Source: Flavobacterium sp. UMI-01
GTDB taxonomy: Bacteria; Bacteroidota; Bacteroidia; Flavobacteriales; Flavobacteriaceae
DNA length: 64,000 nucleotides
Direction of reading: 5' to 3'
Assembly: GCF_019656315.1 (NCBI RefSeq)
Contig: NZ_BPLU01000006.1
Coordinates: forward strand, 124,001-188,000
Each line of letters starts with the position of its first letter. Within the stretch, counting starts at the first letter, position 1. A model generated the notes under the pieces. That model was not told the DNA's origin, made no database searches, and worked only from the letters and a program-made list of their open reading frames with translations. Shown here piece by piece: positions 35,674 to 43,770 of the stretch. A program made the translations under genes and the position numbers.

Positions 35674-36642
35674 ATGAAAGAACAATTTTACACATATATA
35701 CAAACCCTCCAAGACCAAATCTGTGCTGGATTAGAAAAGATAGATGGTCTTGCAAAATTCCGTGAGGATATTTGGGAACGTCCAGAAGGTGGAGGCGGAA
35801 GAACCCGAGTGATTGAAAACGGTGCTGTTTTCGAAAAAGGAGGCGTTAATATCTCAGCAGTTCATGGAAAATTGCCTGATACGATGCAAAAGATGTTCAA
35901 TGTAGGCGAAGCCGATTTTTTTGCCTGCGGACTAAGTTTGGTTATCCACCCCAAAAATCCCATGGTGCCTACAGTGCATGCCAACTGGCGTTATTTTGAA
36001 ATGTATGCTTCGGCAGAGCTCAGCACAAGTTCGGCAGAGCTCAGTACAGGTTCGACTTCGCTAGGGACAGGTTCAAGAAAAATTATTAACCAATGGTTTG
36101 GTGGCGGACAGGATTTAACACCTTATTATTTATTTGAAGAAGATGCTATCCATTTTCATCAAACTTGTAAAACCGCTTGTGATAAACATGATCCAGAATT
36201 TTACCCGAATTATAAAAAGAAATGCGACGCCTATTTCTGGAATGCCCATCGCAATGAGGCTAGAGGTATTGGCGGATTGTTTTTTGATTATCTAAAAGCA
36301 ACTCCCGATATGGCAATGGAAGATTGGTACAATTTTGTGACAGAAGTTGGAAACAGTTTCTTAGATGCGTATTTGCCAATAGTGGAAAGAAGAAAAGATT
36401 TGCCTTATACAGCAGCCAACCGTACTTGGCAGGAAATTCGTAGAGGTCGTTATGTTGAGTTCAACTTAGTTCACGACAAAGGCACTTTATTTGGTCTAAA
36501 AACCAATGGTAGAATCGAGAGTATTTTGATGTCGTTACCACCACATGTGCAATGGGTGTACGATCATCATCCCGAAGTAGGAAGCGAAGAAGAGAAATTA
36601 ATACAAGTTCTTGAGAAACCTATTGATTGGATAGCTTCGTAG
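35674..36642 (+). CDS. hemF: Oxygen-dependent coproporphyrinogen-III oxidase with a repeat insert
   Basis: The 322-residue enzyme oxidatively decarboxylates coproporphyrinogen III using O2. Motifs are ERPEGGGGRTRVIENG, HPKNPMVPTVHANWRYFE, WFGGGQDLTPYYLFEED and RRGRYVEFNLVHDKGTLFG. Three 21-base tandem units (36010-36072) encode seven-residue repeats of SAELST type inside a loop between NWRYFEMY and INQWFGGG. Catalytic residues around the loop are intact, so the enzyme is probably active. It shows the organism can make heme aerobically. Confidence 0.95.
   Translation: MKEQFYTYIQTLQDQICAGLEKIDGLAKFREDIWERPEGGGGRTRVIENGAVFEKGGVNISAVHGKLPDTMQKMFNVGEADFFACGLSLVIHPKNPMVPTVHANWRYFEMYASAELSTSSAELSTGSTSLGTGSRKIINQWFGGGQDLTPYYLFEEDAIHFHQTCKTACDKHDPEFYPNYKKKCDAYFWNAHRNEARGIGGLFFDYLKATPDMAMEDWYNFVTEVGNSFLDAYLPIVERRKDLPYTAANRTWQEIRRGRYVEFNLVHDKGTLFGLKTNGRIESILMSLPPHVQWVYDHHPEVGSEEEKLIQVLEKPIDWIAS
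36010..36072 (+). repeat. Three in-frame 21-base repeats inside hemF
   Basis: The units begin at 36010, 36031 and 36052 and encode SAELSTS, SAELSTG and STSLGTG. The first two units differ at two positions. The third is diverged but keeps its length and end. Similar TTCGACTTCGCTCAGCAC-type repeats are known to me from other flavobacteria. Here they lengthen a surface loop without breaking the frame. Confidence 0.8.
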
Positions 36643-36682
36643 AAGCAACAGATTTATAGCAAAGGAAAATGTTTTTTTAATT

Positions 36683-36830
36683 GAGCTCCGTAGGAGCGGT
36701 ATATTTATAGCGACATATTTATAGAAAAAATATTCCGTTCCATCTAGCTCCGTAGGAGCGGCATATTTATAGCGACATATTTATAGATATATTTATAGAT
36801 ATGTTTATAGATATGTTTATCGCATATTAT
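36683..36830. repeat. REP palindromes and AT-rich tandem units upstream of the RAYT gene
   Basis: The hairpin GCTCC-GTA-GGAGC occurs at 36685-36697 and again at 36747-36759. Each copy is followed by a CATATTTATAGCGACATATTTATAGA-like tail, so the repeat period is 62 bases. From about 36776 the tail decays into 12-base tandem units of the type ATATTTATAGAT and ATGTTTATAGAT. This is the usual appearance of REP clusters served by a nearby RAYT transposase. Confidence 0.8.
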
Positions 36831-36843
36831 TGTAATATTTAGT

Positions 36844-37302
36844 ATGGCAAACACCTATTCTCAAATTTATATTCATATTGTTTTTGCTGTAAAAGGCAGA
36901 CAAAATTTGATTTCTAATAATTGGAAAGATGAATTATATAAATACATCACGGGAATCACTACAAATGAAAATCAAAAATTAATTGCTATTAACGGAATGC
37001 CTGATCATCTTCATATTTTGATTGGATTAAAGCCTGATAAATCATTGTCTGATTTGGTTAGAAGTATAAAAGCAAATTCTTCTCGTTTTATAAATGAGAA
37101 AAAATGGATTAATGGTAAATTTGAATGGCAGACTGGTTTTGGTGCATTCTCATATAACCACTCTCAATTAACAAATGTGATTCGATATATTCAAAATCAA
37201 GAAGAGCATCATAAAAAGAGAACATTCAAAGAAGAATATGTTGATTTTTTAAAGGCATTTGATATCGATTATAATAATCTATATCTATTTGATGATGTTT
37301 AA
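36844..37302 (+). mobile_element. IS200-like Y1 transposase, probable RAYT
   Basis: The 152-residue protein begins MANTYSQIYIHIVFAVKG. It contains the HUH pair in GMPDHLHILIGL and the catalytic Tyr in IRYIQNQEEHHKKR, as in TnpA of IS200/IS605. No tnpB gene or IS ends are present. GCTCC-N3-GGAGC palindromes flank it on both sides, so it is better described as a REP-associated tyrosine transposase than an active IS200. It interrupts the run hemF-hemB without damaging either gene. Confidence 0.85.
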
Positions 37303-37317
37303 AAATATAAAGATGTC

Positions 37318-37382
37318 ACCCCTACGGGGTTCATATCTAATATAAATAACAAATTACTATAAATATAACGCTCCTATGGAGC
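37318..37382. repeat. REP palindromes downstream of the RAYT gene
   Basis: ACCCC-TAC-GGGGT lies at 37318-37330 and GCTCC-TAT-GGAGC at 37370-37382. The second has the same arms as the two upstream copies. It lies 16 bases before the hemB ATG and so occupies the hemB leader. Confidence 0.75.
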
Positions 37383-37398
37383 TTTAAACAAATATACT

Positions 37399-38406
37399 AT
37401 GTTCCCAATACACAGAGGTCGTCGTTTGAGAGTAAACGAATCTATAAGAAGTTTAGTTAGAGAAACCACTTTATCACCATCGGATTTTATGTTTCCGATG
37501 TTTATTGCTGAAGGCGAAAATGTACAAGTCGAGATTCCATCAATGCCAGGAATCTTTCGTCGTTCGATTGATTTAACGGTAAAAGAAGTTCAGGAATTGT
37601 TCGATTTGGGTATTCGTGCCGTAAACATTTATGTAAAAGTAAGCGAAGATTTAAAAGACAATACCGGTAAAGAAGCTTGGAATCCCAATGGTTTGATGCA
37701 AAATGCCATCCGTGCTATCAAAGCGGCTTGTCCCGAAATGATTGTAATGCCTGATGTGGCTTTAGACCCCTATTCTATTTACGGTCACGACGGAATTATT
37801 GCCAATGGCGATGTCGAAAACGATTCGACTAACGAGGCTTTAGTCAAAATGGCGGTTTCTCATGCTCAGGCGGGAGCCGATTTTGTAGCCCCTTCTGATA
37901 TGATGGACGGACGTGTATTGCGTTTGCGTCAAGGATTAGATGCGGCAGGTTTTCATAATGTAGGGATTATGAGTTATTCGGCTAAATATGCTTCGGCATT
38001 TTACGGTCCTTTCCGTGATGCTTTGGACTCAGCTCCAAAAGTAGAGTCTGGAGCTGAACCTGTCGAAGTGCCTAAAGACAAAAAAACCTACCAAATGGAT
38101 TATGCCAACCGCATTGAGGCCGTAAAAGAAGCCCTTTGGGATGTGCAAGAAGGAGCTGATATGGTAATGGTAAAACCTGGTATTGCTTATTTGGATATCG
38201 TTCGTGAAGTAAAAAACGCGGTTGACGTTCCTGTAACGGTGTATCATGTTTCAGGAGAATATGCCATGATCAAAGCTGCAGCCGAAAAGGGTTGGCTCGA
38301 AAATGACAAAATCATGATGGAACAATTGATGTGCATCAAACGAGCAGGTGCAAGTTTAATTTCAACGTATTTTGCTAAAGAGGCGGCTATTTTATTAAAC
38401 CAATAG
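37399..38406 (+). CDS. hemB: Porphobilinogen synthase (delta-aminolevulinate dehydratase)
   Basis: The 335-residue enzyme condenses two 5-aminolevulinate molecules. Schiff-base lysines lie in MSYSAKYASAFYGPFRDA and MVMVKPGIAYLDIV. The metal site reads DVALDPYSIYGHDG, in which the cysteines of zinc-type enzymes are replaced by Ala and Asp, so this is the Cys-less, probably Mg-dependent type. Residues around KVESGAEPVEV (near 214-225) look longer than I expect for the family and may be another small in-frame repeat insert. Confidence 0.95.
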   Translation: MFPIHRGRRLRVNESIRSLVRETTLSPSDFMFPMFIAEGENVQVEIPSMPGIFRRSIDLTVKEVQELFDLGIRAVNIYVKVSEDLKDNTGKEAWNPNGLMQNAIRAIKAACPEMIVMPDVALDPYSIYGHDGIIANGDVENDSTNEALVKMAVSHAQAGADFVAPSDMMDGRVLRLRQGLDAAGFHNVGIMSYSAKYASAFYGPFRDALDSAPKVESGAEPVEVPKDKKTYQMDYANRIEAVKEALWDVQEGADMVMVKPGIAYLDIVREVKNAVDVPVTVYHVSGEYAMIKAAAEKGWLENDKIMMEQLMCIKRAGASLISTYFAKEAAILLNQ

Positions 38407-38472
38407 CCTGATAATTATCAACATTGGTATTTAGAATAAAAACTAAATTTTAGCCTATAAAATTGTTTTAAA

Positions 38473-38868
38473 ATGAAAAAAATAATACTTCTTATTAGCA
38501 TCGTATCTCTAGCTATTGCCTGCAAAAAGAAAGAAGCAGAGCCTTTTAAAAAAAAACCTGAACCTGTTTCTGAAGGAATGCAAGCTACTGTGAAAACACC
38601 AGAAGAACTTGGTGAATCCATCTTTACAGGAAAAGGAAATTGTACCAGTTGCCACCAAATAGACACAAAAACTATTGGTCCAAGTGTACACGAAATTGCT
38701 AAAATTTACAAAGAGCAAAATGGCGATATCGTAAAATTTCTAAAAGGAGAAGGGGAAGCCATCGTGGATCCAAGTCAATTTGAAGTGATGAAAGCCAATT
38801 TTGCTATTACAAAGGCATTAAGCGATGAAGAGTTAAAAGGATTAGAAGCCTACATTTACAGTAAATAA
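38473..38868 (+). CDS. Small c-type cytochrome lipoprotein
   Basis: The 131-residue protein has a lipobox (SLAIAC, Cys17), a charged linker, and one cytochrome c domain with the heme-binding motif CTSCH at residues 57-61 and a Met in FEVMKANF as likely sixth ligand. It is a periplasmic electron carrier anchored to a membrane. It follows hemB by 66 bases and ends at a strong terminator, so it may share the hem operon whose product it uses. Confidence 0.92.
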   Translation: MKKIILLISIVSLAIACKKKEAEPFKKKPEPVSEGMQATVKTPEELGESIFTGKGNCTSCHQIDTKTIGPSVHEIAKIYKEQNGDIVKFLKGEGEAIVDPSQFEVMKANFAITKALSDEELKGLEAYIYSK

Positions 38869-38921
38869 CTTCCAAATCATTTGTCTTAGTTTCGTTAATA
38901 CTAAATGCAGCGACAATACTT

Positions 38922-38963
38922 ATCCTTTCTTAATTTTTGTAAAAATTAAGAAAGGATTTTTTT
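38922..38963 (+). terminator. Strong terminator closing the hem region
   Basis: A perfect 17-bp stem (ATCCTTTCTTAATTTTT and its complement) with a 2-base loop is followed by T7. Confidence 0.9.
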
Positions 38964-38965
38964 AT

Positions 38966-39379
38966 TAAAAAAATTTATTTTTTACACAACTAAATACTTT
39001 TTTTCCTACTTTAGTATTGCCTTTCCAATGACAATCAATTGGAAAGGCAACATTTCATTTCCAAAAACAAATAACATCTTTATTGGAATCTTTCCTTAGA
39101 TGTCGCTCGCATTTTTAGTTTTTCACCCAACTTTTATCTTATAAGAACCTCACACATACGGTTTAAAATAGATAATTACGACCGTGGTTACTTTTAATAG
39201 CAAGCTATAAGGATAAGCTTTCACCTAGCTTATGCATAAAGACCTACCAGCAAGTCACATAGATGAAACGGATTTTTTAAAAATCAAATCATCACAAGCC
39301 GTAACCTCTGCACGACATAAAGGAACTAAATCCAAATGCGTAATCTAGGGAATTAAATTATTAATTGTTTTTATAATGC
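38966..39379 (+). other. Long leader upstream of the TonB receptor
   Basis: This gap of about 410 bases has no reading frame. It holds a perfect 11-bp hairpin GCCTTTCCAAT/ATTGGAAAGGC (39019-39048), a TACTTTAG promoter-like box just before it (39009-39016), ATAAGCT/AGCTTAT (39213-39233), and GATTTTT/AAAAATC (39272-39286). I looked for cobalamin, TPP and SAM riboswitch cores and did not find them. It may be a long regulated 5' UTR. Confidence 0.4.
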
Positions 39380-42226
39380 ATGTTGCGTATGAGAATACCG
39401 CTAATTTATTCTTTCTTGTTTTTTCCGATTGTGTTTCTTTATTCTCAAAACAAAACACTCGTTTCTGGTAAAGTTGTAGATGCCAAAACGGCTCTCCCTA
39501 TAGCTTCAGTTGTAGTAGGACTTCAAAACACCTCGATGATGCAACTCACAGATGCCTCTGGAGTATTTTCTTTAGAAGTAGAAGCTGCTGGAAACTATTT
39601 ACTTCAGGTTCACAATCAAGGCTATAAAGATTTATTGTTGACCATTGAAGTAAATAAGAACCAAAATCTATCGTTGGGAATCCTTACAATGGAAGAAGAC
39701 ATGGCCACAGAACAACAAAGCAATACCATTAGGCTGCTAGATGAAGAATTACAAGACGATAGCGGAAGTTTCATCAGCAGTTCCATTTTATTACAATCTA
39801 CAAAAGATGTTTTTCAGCAAGCGGCGGCATTTAATTGGGGAGCGGCACGATTCAGAATACGAGGTCTTGATACAGAACACGCCGTTACCTTACTCAATGG
39901 AGTAAAAATGAATAAAATGTATGATGGCAGACCCCAATGGAGTAACTGGGGCGGACTCAATGATGTTACTCGTAATCAAGAATTAACTATAGGTACGACA
40001 GCATCTGATTATAGTTTTGGGGGACTATTAGGAACACAACAAATTCACACCCGAGCTTCGGTTTTTAAAGCTGGTTCCCGAATCACTTTTTCAGCAACAA
40101 ACACCAATTACAGTTGGAGAACTATTGGCACTTATGCTTCTGGACTGCATTCAAATGGTTGGGCTTATGTCATCTCAGCAGGGAAACGGTGGGCCAATGA
40201 AGCTTACTTTGAAGGAACAACCTATGATGCTAACTCCCTTTTTATAGGTATCGAAAAAAAACTCAACGACCAACACGCACTTAATTTCTCTGGATTTTAT
40301 ACACCCAATACCCGAGGTAAAAATTCCCCAAATACCGATGAAGTCAATCAGCTAACTGCTTCAACTTATAATTCCTACTGGGGATATCAAAACGGCAAAA
40401 AAAGAAATGCCCGAATAAAAACTATCGAAGAGCCTATCTTGATGTTAAATCATTACTTTACTCTCAACGACCATAGCTCATGGACCACAAGTTTAGTATA
40501 TCAATTTGGAAAAACAAGCAATAGCAATATTGACTATCAAAATGCGAACAGCCCTGATCCTACTTATTATAGAAAACTTCCAAGTTATTATCTTTCCCTT
40601 TATGCTCCTGACCAAGGTGAATATGCTGGTGCATTTATCCCCGACCTACCTAATGCGGAAAAAAACAAAGAAGAATTTTTTGCCAATACTCAAATCAACT
40701 GGAACAAGTTATACCTTACCAATCAAAATCCTGTATTGGATAACCAAGGAAAAATAATTCGATATACCCCCGCACAAAGTCATTATGTCGTATATGAAGA
40801 TTGCTCTTTTGATAAAAGCATCATGGGAAATACTCTTTTTACCACCACAATTAACACCAATGTATCACTACATGCAGGAGCTTCTTTTTCCAAATTAAAA
40901 TCGCACAATTACCAGCAATTAACCGACTTACTAGGCGGGCTATATTTTGAAGATTTCGATCCTTATTATACTGGTAATGCATCTCAATCGGACTTACATC
41001 ATCCTAATCGTCAAGTGGTAAAAGGTGATAAATACGGCTACAATTACCTCCTTTGGGCACAAACCATCGAGGCTTTTACTCAATTTAGATTCCAATACCA
41101 AAAAGTCGATTTTTACCTAGCGCAGTCTTTTTCAAAAACTCAGTATGAACGAGAGGGCTTGTACAAAAACGGCCTCTATCCGTCAACTTCTTTTGGAAAA
41201 AGCACCAAATTAAACTTTGAAAATTTTGGCTTCAAAGGCGGACTAATTTATAAAATTTCGGGGCGTCAATCTGTTACCTTCAATGCAGCTCATAGCACTA
41301 AAGCACCAACCCTAAAAAGCAGTTTCCCTAACGCCCGAATAAACAATAGTGTCGTTCAGGAATTGCAAAGTGAAACGAACTCTAGCTTGGATATCAGTTA
41401 TTACTATCGGGTACCGCAATGGCAAACGCGACTCACGACCTATCATATCTCACAACTGAACGCCACTCAAAATTCCTTTTTCTACGCCGAGGGAATTTTT
41501 GATAATGGTGCAGGTTATACCAACACCAATGCCTTTGTGGGACAATCTTTGACCCATTTAAATAAAAGCAATCAGGGGTTGGAATGGAGCTTAGCTTACA
41601 ACATCTCTACTACTTTCAAAACTAATTTGGCTATAGCTTATGGTCAATACATTTATACTAACAATCCCAATCTAGTCGTAACCAATGACACATGGGCCAC
41701 AGAGGAAAATCAAAATCCTCGCTTTGATTTTGGTACTACATTGCTCAAAAATTACAAGCAAGCAGGCATGCCACAACAAGCCTATAGTTGGGGATTAGAA
41801 TACCGAAATCCTAAATATTGGTGGTTGGCAACCAACATTAATTTGCTCGATGGTCGTTATGTAGATTTATCACCCATTGCCCGAACTAGCCGATTTTATA
41901 CCAATCCCACCAGTGGCTTTCCTTTTCCTGAAGCAACAGAAGAACGAGCCAAAATACTTTTGGAACAAGAAAAATTACCCGCAATAACATTAGTGAATGT
42001 TCTCGGAGGAAAATCATGGCACATTCAAAAAAACTATTTAGGCCTATTTATCAGCATCAATAATGTCTTGGACACCCATTACAAAACTGGTGGATTTGAA
42101 CAAGCTCGTAATGCTAATTTCCGTCAACGCAATCAAGATGTAAGTAGCAACAACCCTTCTTTTGGAAACAAATATTTTCAAGGATACGGCCGTACTTTTT
42201 ATATGAATCTCACTTTAAGTTTATAA
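39380..42226 (+). CDS. TonB-dependent outer-membrane receptor
   Basis: The 948-residue protein has a signal peptide (to about residue 23). An N-terminal carboxypeptidase-regulatory-like beta-sandwich (SGKVVDAKTALPIASVVVG) covers about residues 28-110. A plug domain follows with FRIRGLDTEHAVTLLNGVKM and GGLLGTQQIHTRAS, then a large 22-strand-type barrel ending FYMNLTLSL. It imports a ligand too large for porins, driven by TonB. It is paired with the DUF5689 lipoprotein 14 bases downstream. The substrate is unknown; no box like the one at hemA was found upstream. Confidence 0.92.
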   Translation: MLRMRIPLIYSFLFFPIVFLYSQNKTLVSGKVVDAKTALPIASVVVGLQNTSMMQLTDASGVFSLEVEAAGNYLLQVHNQGYKDLLLTIEVNKNQNLSLGILTMEEDMATEQQSNTIRLLDEELQDDSGSFISSSILLQSTKDVFQQAAAFNWGAARFRIRGLDTEHAVTLLNGVKMNKMYDGRPQWSNWGGLNDVTRNQELTIGTTASDYSFGGLLGTQQIHTRASVFKAGSRITFSATNTNYSWRTIGTYASGLHSNGWAYVISAGKRWANEAYFEGTTYDANSLFIGIEKKLNDQHALNFSGFYTPNTRGKNSPNTDEVNQLTASTYNSYWGYQNGKKRNARIKTIEEPILMLNHYFTLNDHSSWTTSLVYQFGKTSNSNIDYQNANSPDPTYYRKLPSYYLSLYAPDQGEYAGAFIPDLPNAEKNKEEFFANTQINWNKLYLTNQNPVLDNQGKIIRYTPAQSHYVVYEDCSFDKSIMGNTLFTTTINTNVSLHAGASFSKLKSHNYQQLTDLLGGLYFEDFDPYYTGNASQSDLHHPNRQVVKGDKYGYNYLLWAQTIEAFTQFRFQYQKVDFYLAQSFSKTQYEREGLYKNGLYPSTSFGKSTKLNFENFGFKGGLIYKISGRQSVTFNAAHSTKAPTLKSSFPNARINNSVVQELQSETNSSLDISYYYRVPQWQTRLTTYHISQLNATQNSFFYAEGIFDNGAGYTNTNAFVGQSLTHLNKSNQGLEWSLAYNISTTFKTNLAIAYGQYIYTNNPNLVVTNDTWATEENQNPRFDFGTTLLKNYKQAGMPQQAYSWGLEYRNPKYWWLATNINLLDGRYVDLSPIARTSRFYTNPTSGFPFPEATEERAKILLEQEKLPAITLVNVLGGKSWHIQKNYLGLFISINNVLDTHYKTGGFEQARNANFRQRNQDVSSNNPSFGNKYFQGYGRTFYMNLTLSL

Positions 42227-42240
42227 CCAAAACTCACCTT

Positions 42241-43587
42241 ATGAAAACCTTTCTTCCTTTCGTAATTGGACTTCTTTTTGTTTTTTCGTCCTGTGTGTCA
42301 GATACTCCTCCTGTTCCAGAATTAGTGTGTAACCAGTTGGATTTAACTCCCAACCAAACGGTAGCAACAGTACTCGAAAAAGCAACTTCGGTAGTAACTC
42401 AATATGGTTATGATGATATTCTGGAAGCGTATGTTGTATCCTCAGACGAATACGGTAATTTTTTTAAAACCCTTTATTTACAAACCATGCCCACAGCCTC
42501 CATACCAGCTATTGGTTTTAGTGTTCCCGTTGATGCCAGCAATTTATATGTCGATTATCGCTTAGGCAACAAAGTATATCTAAAATTAAAAAATCAATAT
42601 ACTGATATCTATTATGGAGGATTGCGTATAGGAGCTATTTATGCCAATGCTTTTAACGAAGCTTCAGTAGGTCGCCTCTCTCAAAATGACTATAAAAGAG
42701 TACTTTACCCCTCCTGCACCACACTTCCCGAAGAACAATTAGTACGCACCACAACTATCCCTGAATTGACCAAAGACAATAACCTCAACACGCTGGTGGA
42801 ATTGAATGAGGTACAATTTGCGGAAGCAGCTATTGGCCGGCGTTATTTTGAAGAATCCAACAATGTAGGCGGTGGGACCAATTGGTATTTAACGGACAAA
42901 AATGGCAACCAAATTTATTTAAGAACCAGTAGTTACGCTCGTTTTGCAAATAATTTAGTACCTACTACAAAAGTAAAAATCCGTGGTGTACTAACAAAAT
43001 TTGGGGCTGATTACCAATTGGTTGTTCGTTCAGAAAAAGATATCGAACCCACCACAGCGCGAGGCATTCCGTTTTTTACCGAAAACTTTCAATCGGTGAC
43101 CGATAAAAGCAATTTGAGTTTACCTGGATGGACTAATTTGACTCAAGCAGGTTCTTTGTTTTGGAAAGGAGCGGTTTACAATGGAAATGGCTGTGCCGAA
43201 TTTGCCATCAGTGGTACCAAAGTCAATTCGAATATTGCTTGGTTAATTTCACCAAAAATCGATATGGATAGCTATAAAAATGAAGTACTTACCTTTAGAA
43301 CCGCACAACACCATTTAGATGTAGATTCCCCATTAAACACATTAGAGGTATATGTTTCGACAAATTTTGACGGATTGGATGTTACCAAAGCCAATTGGAC
43401 CAAAGTCACCTTTAATGTTCCGCAACAAGCCACACCTTGGTACCAATTCATTGGATCAGGTGGAGTCGATTTGTCGCATTATACAGGCAAAATCAACATT
43501 GCTTTTAAATACATTGGCTCGGGCAAAAACACAGCGTTGGATGGCGCCTTCCAAGTAGATGATGTTCAGATATTTGGAGAAAAATAG
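42241..43587 (+). CDS. DUF5689 / choice-of-anchor J lipoprotein
   Basis: The 448-residue protein has a lipoprotein signal (FVFSSC). A DUF5689 region lies at about 30-270 (VVSSDEYGNFFKTLYLQ, VDYRLGNKVYLKLKNQY). A C-terminal jelly-roll-like domain follows with FFTENFQSV, WLISPKIDMDSYKNEVLTF and FQVDDVQIFG. Such proteins are typical partners of TonB receptors in flavobacteria, probably capturing ligand at the outer surface. The operon spacing supports co-function. Confidence 0.85.
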   Translation: MKTFLPFVIGLLFVFSSCVSDTPPVPELVCNQLDLTPNQTVATVLEKATSVVTQYGYDDILEAYVVSSDEYGNFFKTLYLQTMPTASIPAIGFSVPVDASNLYVDYRLGNKVYLKLKNQYTDIYYGGLRIGAIYANAFNEASVGRLSQNDYKRVLYPSCTTLPEEQLVRTTTIPELTKDNNLNTLVELNEVQFAEAAIGRRYFEESNNVGGGTNWYLTDKNGNQIYLRTSSYARFANNLVPTTKVKIRGVLTKFGADYQLVVRSEKDIEPTTARGIPFFTENFQSVTDKSNLSLPGWTNLTQAGSLFWKGAVYNGNGCAEFAISGTKVNSNIAWLISPKIDMDSYKNEVLTFRTAQHHLDVDSPLNTLEVYVSTNFDGLDVTKANWTKVTFNVPQQATPWYQFIGSGGVDLSHYTGKINIAFKYIGSGKNTALDGAFQVDDVQIFGEK

Positions 43588-43746
43588 TTCAAAATTACTA
43601 TGCCCTTGAAGCTCATCCGTTTGGTTGGCAGACTTAAATTTTGCGGTGTAAAACTTTAGAAACTAAAACGAGATGTATTAAATGCGCATCGTTTTAACTC
43701 TATTTATGTTCAAAAAAATTTGAATCCTACAATTGATTAAATGAAC

Positions 43747-43754
43747 TACATTTG
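43747..43754 (+). promoter_or_regulatory. TACATTTG -7 box for the AsmA-like gene
   Basis: A perfect TAnnTTTG match lies 16 bases before the ATG at 43771 and overlaps the longer in-frame reading from 43741, so the shorter start is favoured. Confidence 0.45.
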
Positions 43755-43770
43755 CAAAAAAATTATTGCA

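Noticed and set aside
36776-36830. CRISPR-like array in the 12-base AT tandem repeats
   Set aside because: Units are too short, directly tandem and without spacers; no cas genes are present.
36844-37302. Complete IS200/IS605 insertion sequence
   Set aside because: No tnpB and no defined element ends; the flanking palindromes occur as separate repeats, which fits a RAYT better.
39137-39165. Sequence CTCACACATACGGTTT resembling the 3' half of a group II intron domain V
   Set aside because: The matching 5' half, the reverse transcriptase gene and the rest of the ribozyme are absent, so the likeness is probably chance.
38966-39379. Possible cobalamin, TPP or SAM riboswitch before the TonB receptor
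   Set aside because: The conserved cores of these riboswitches were looked for and not seen.
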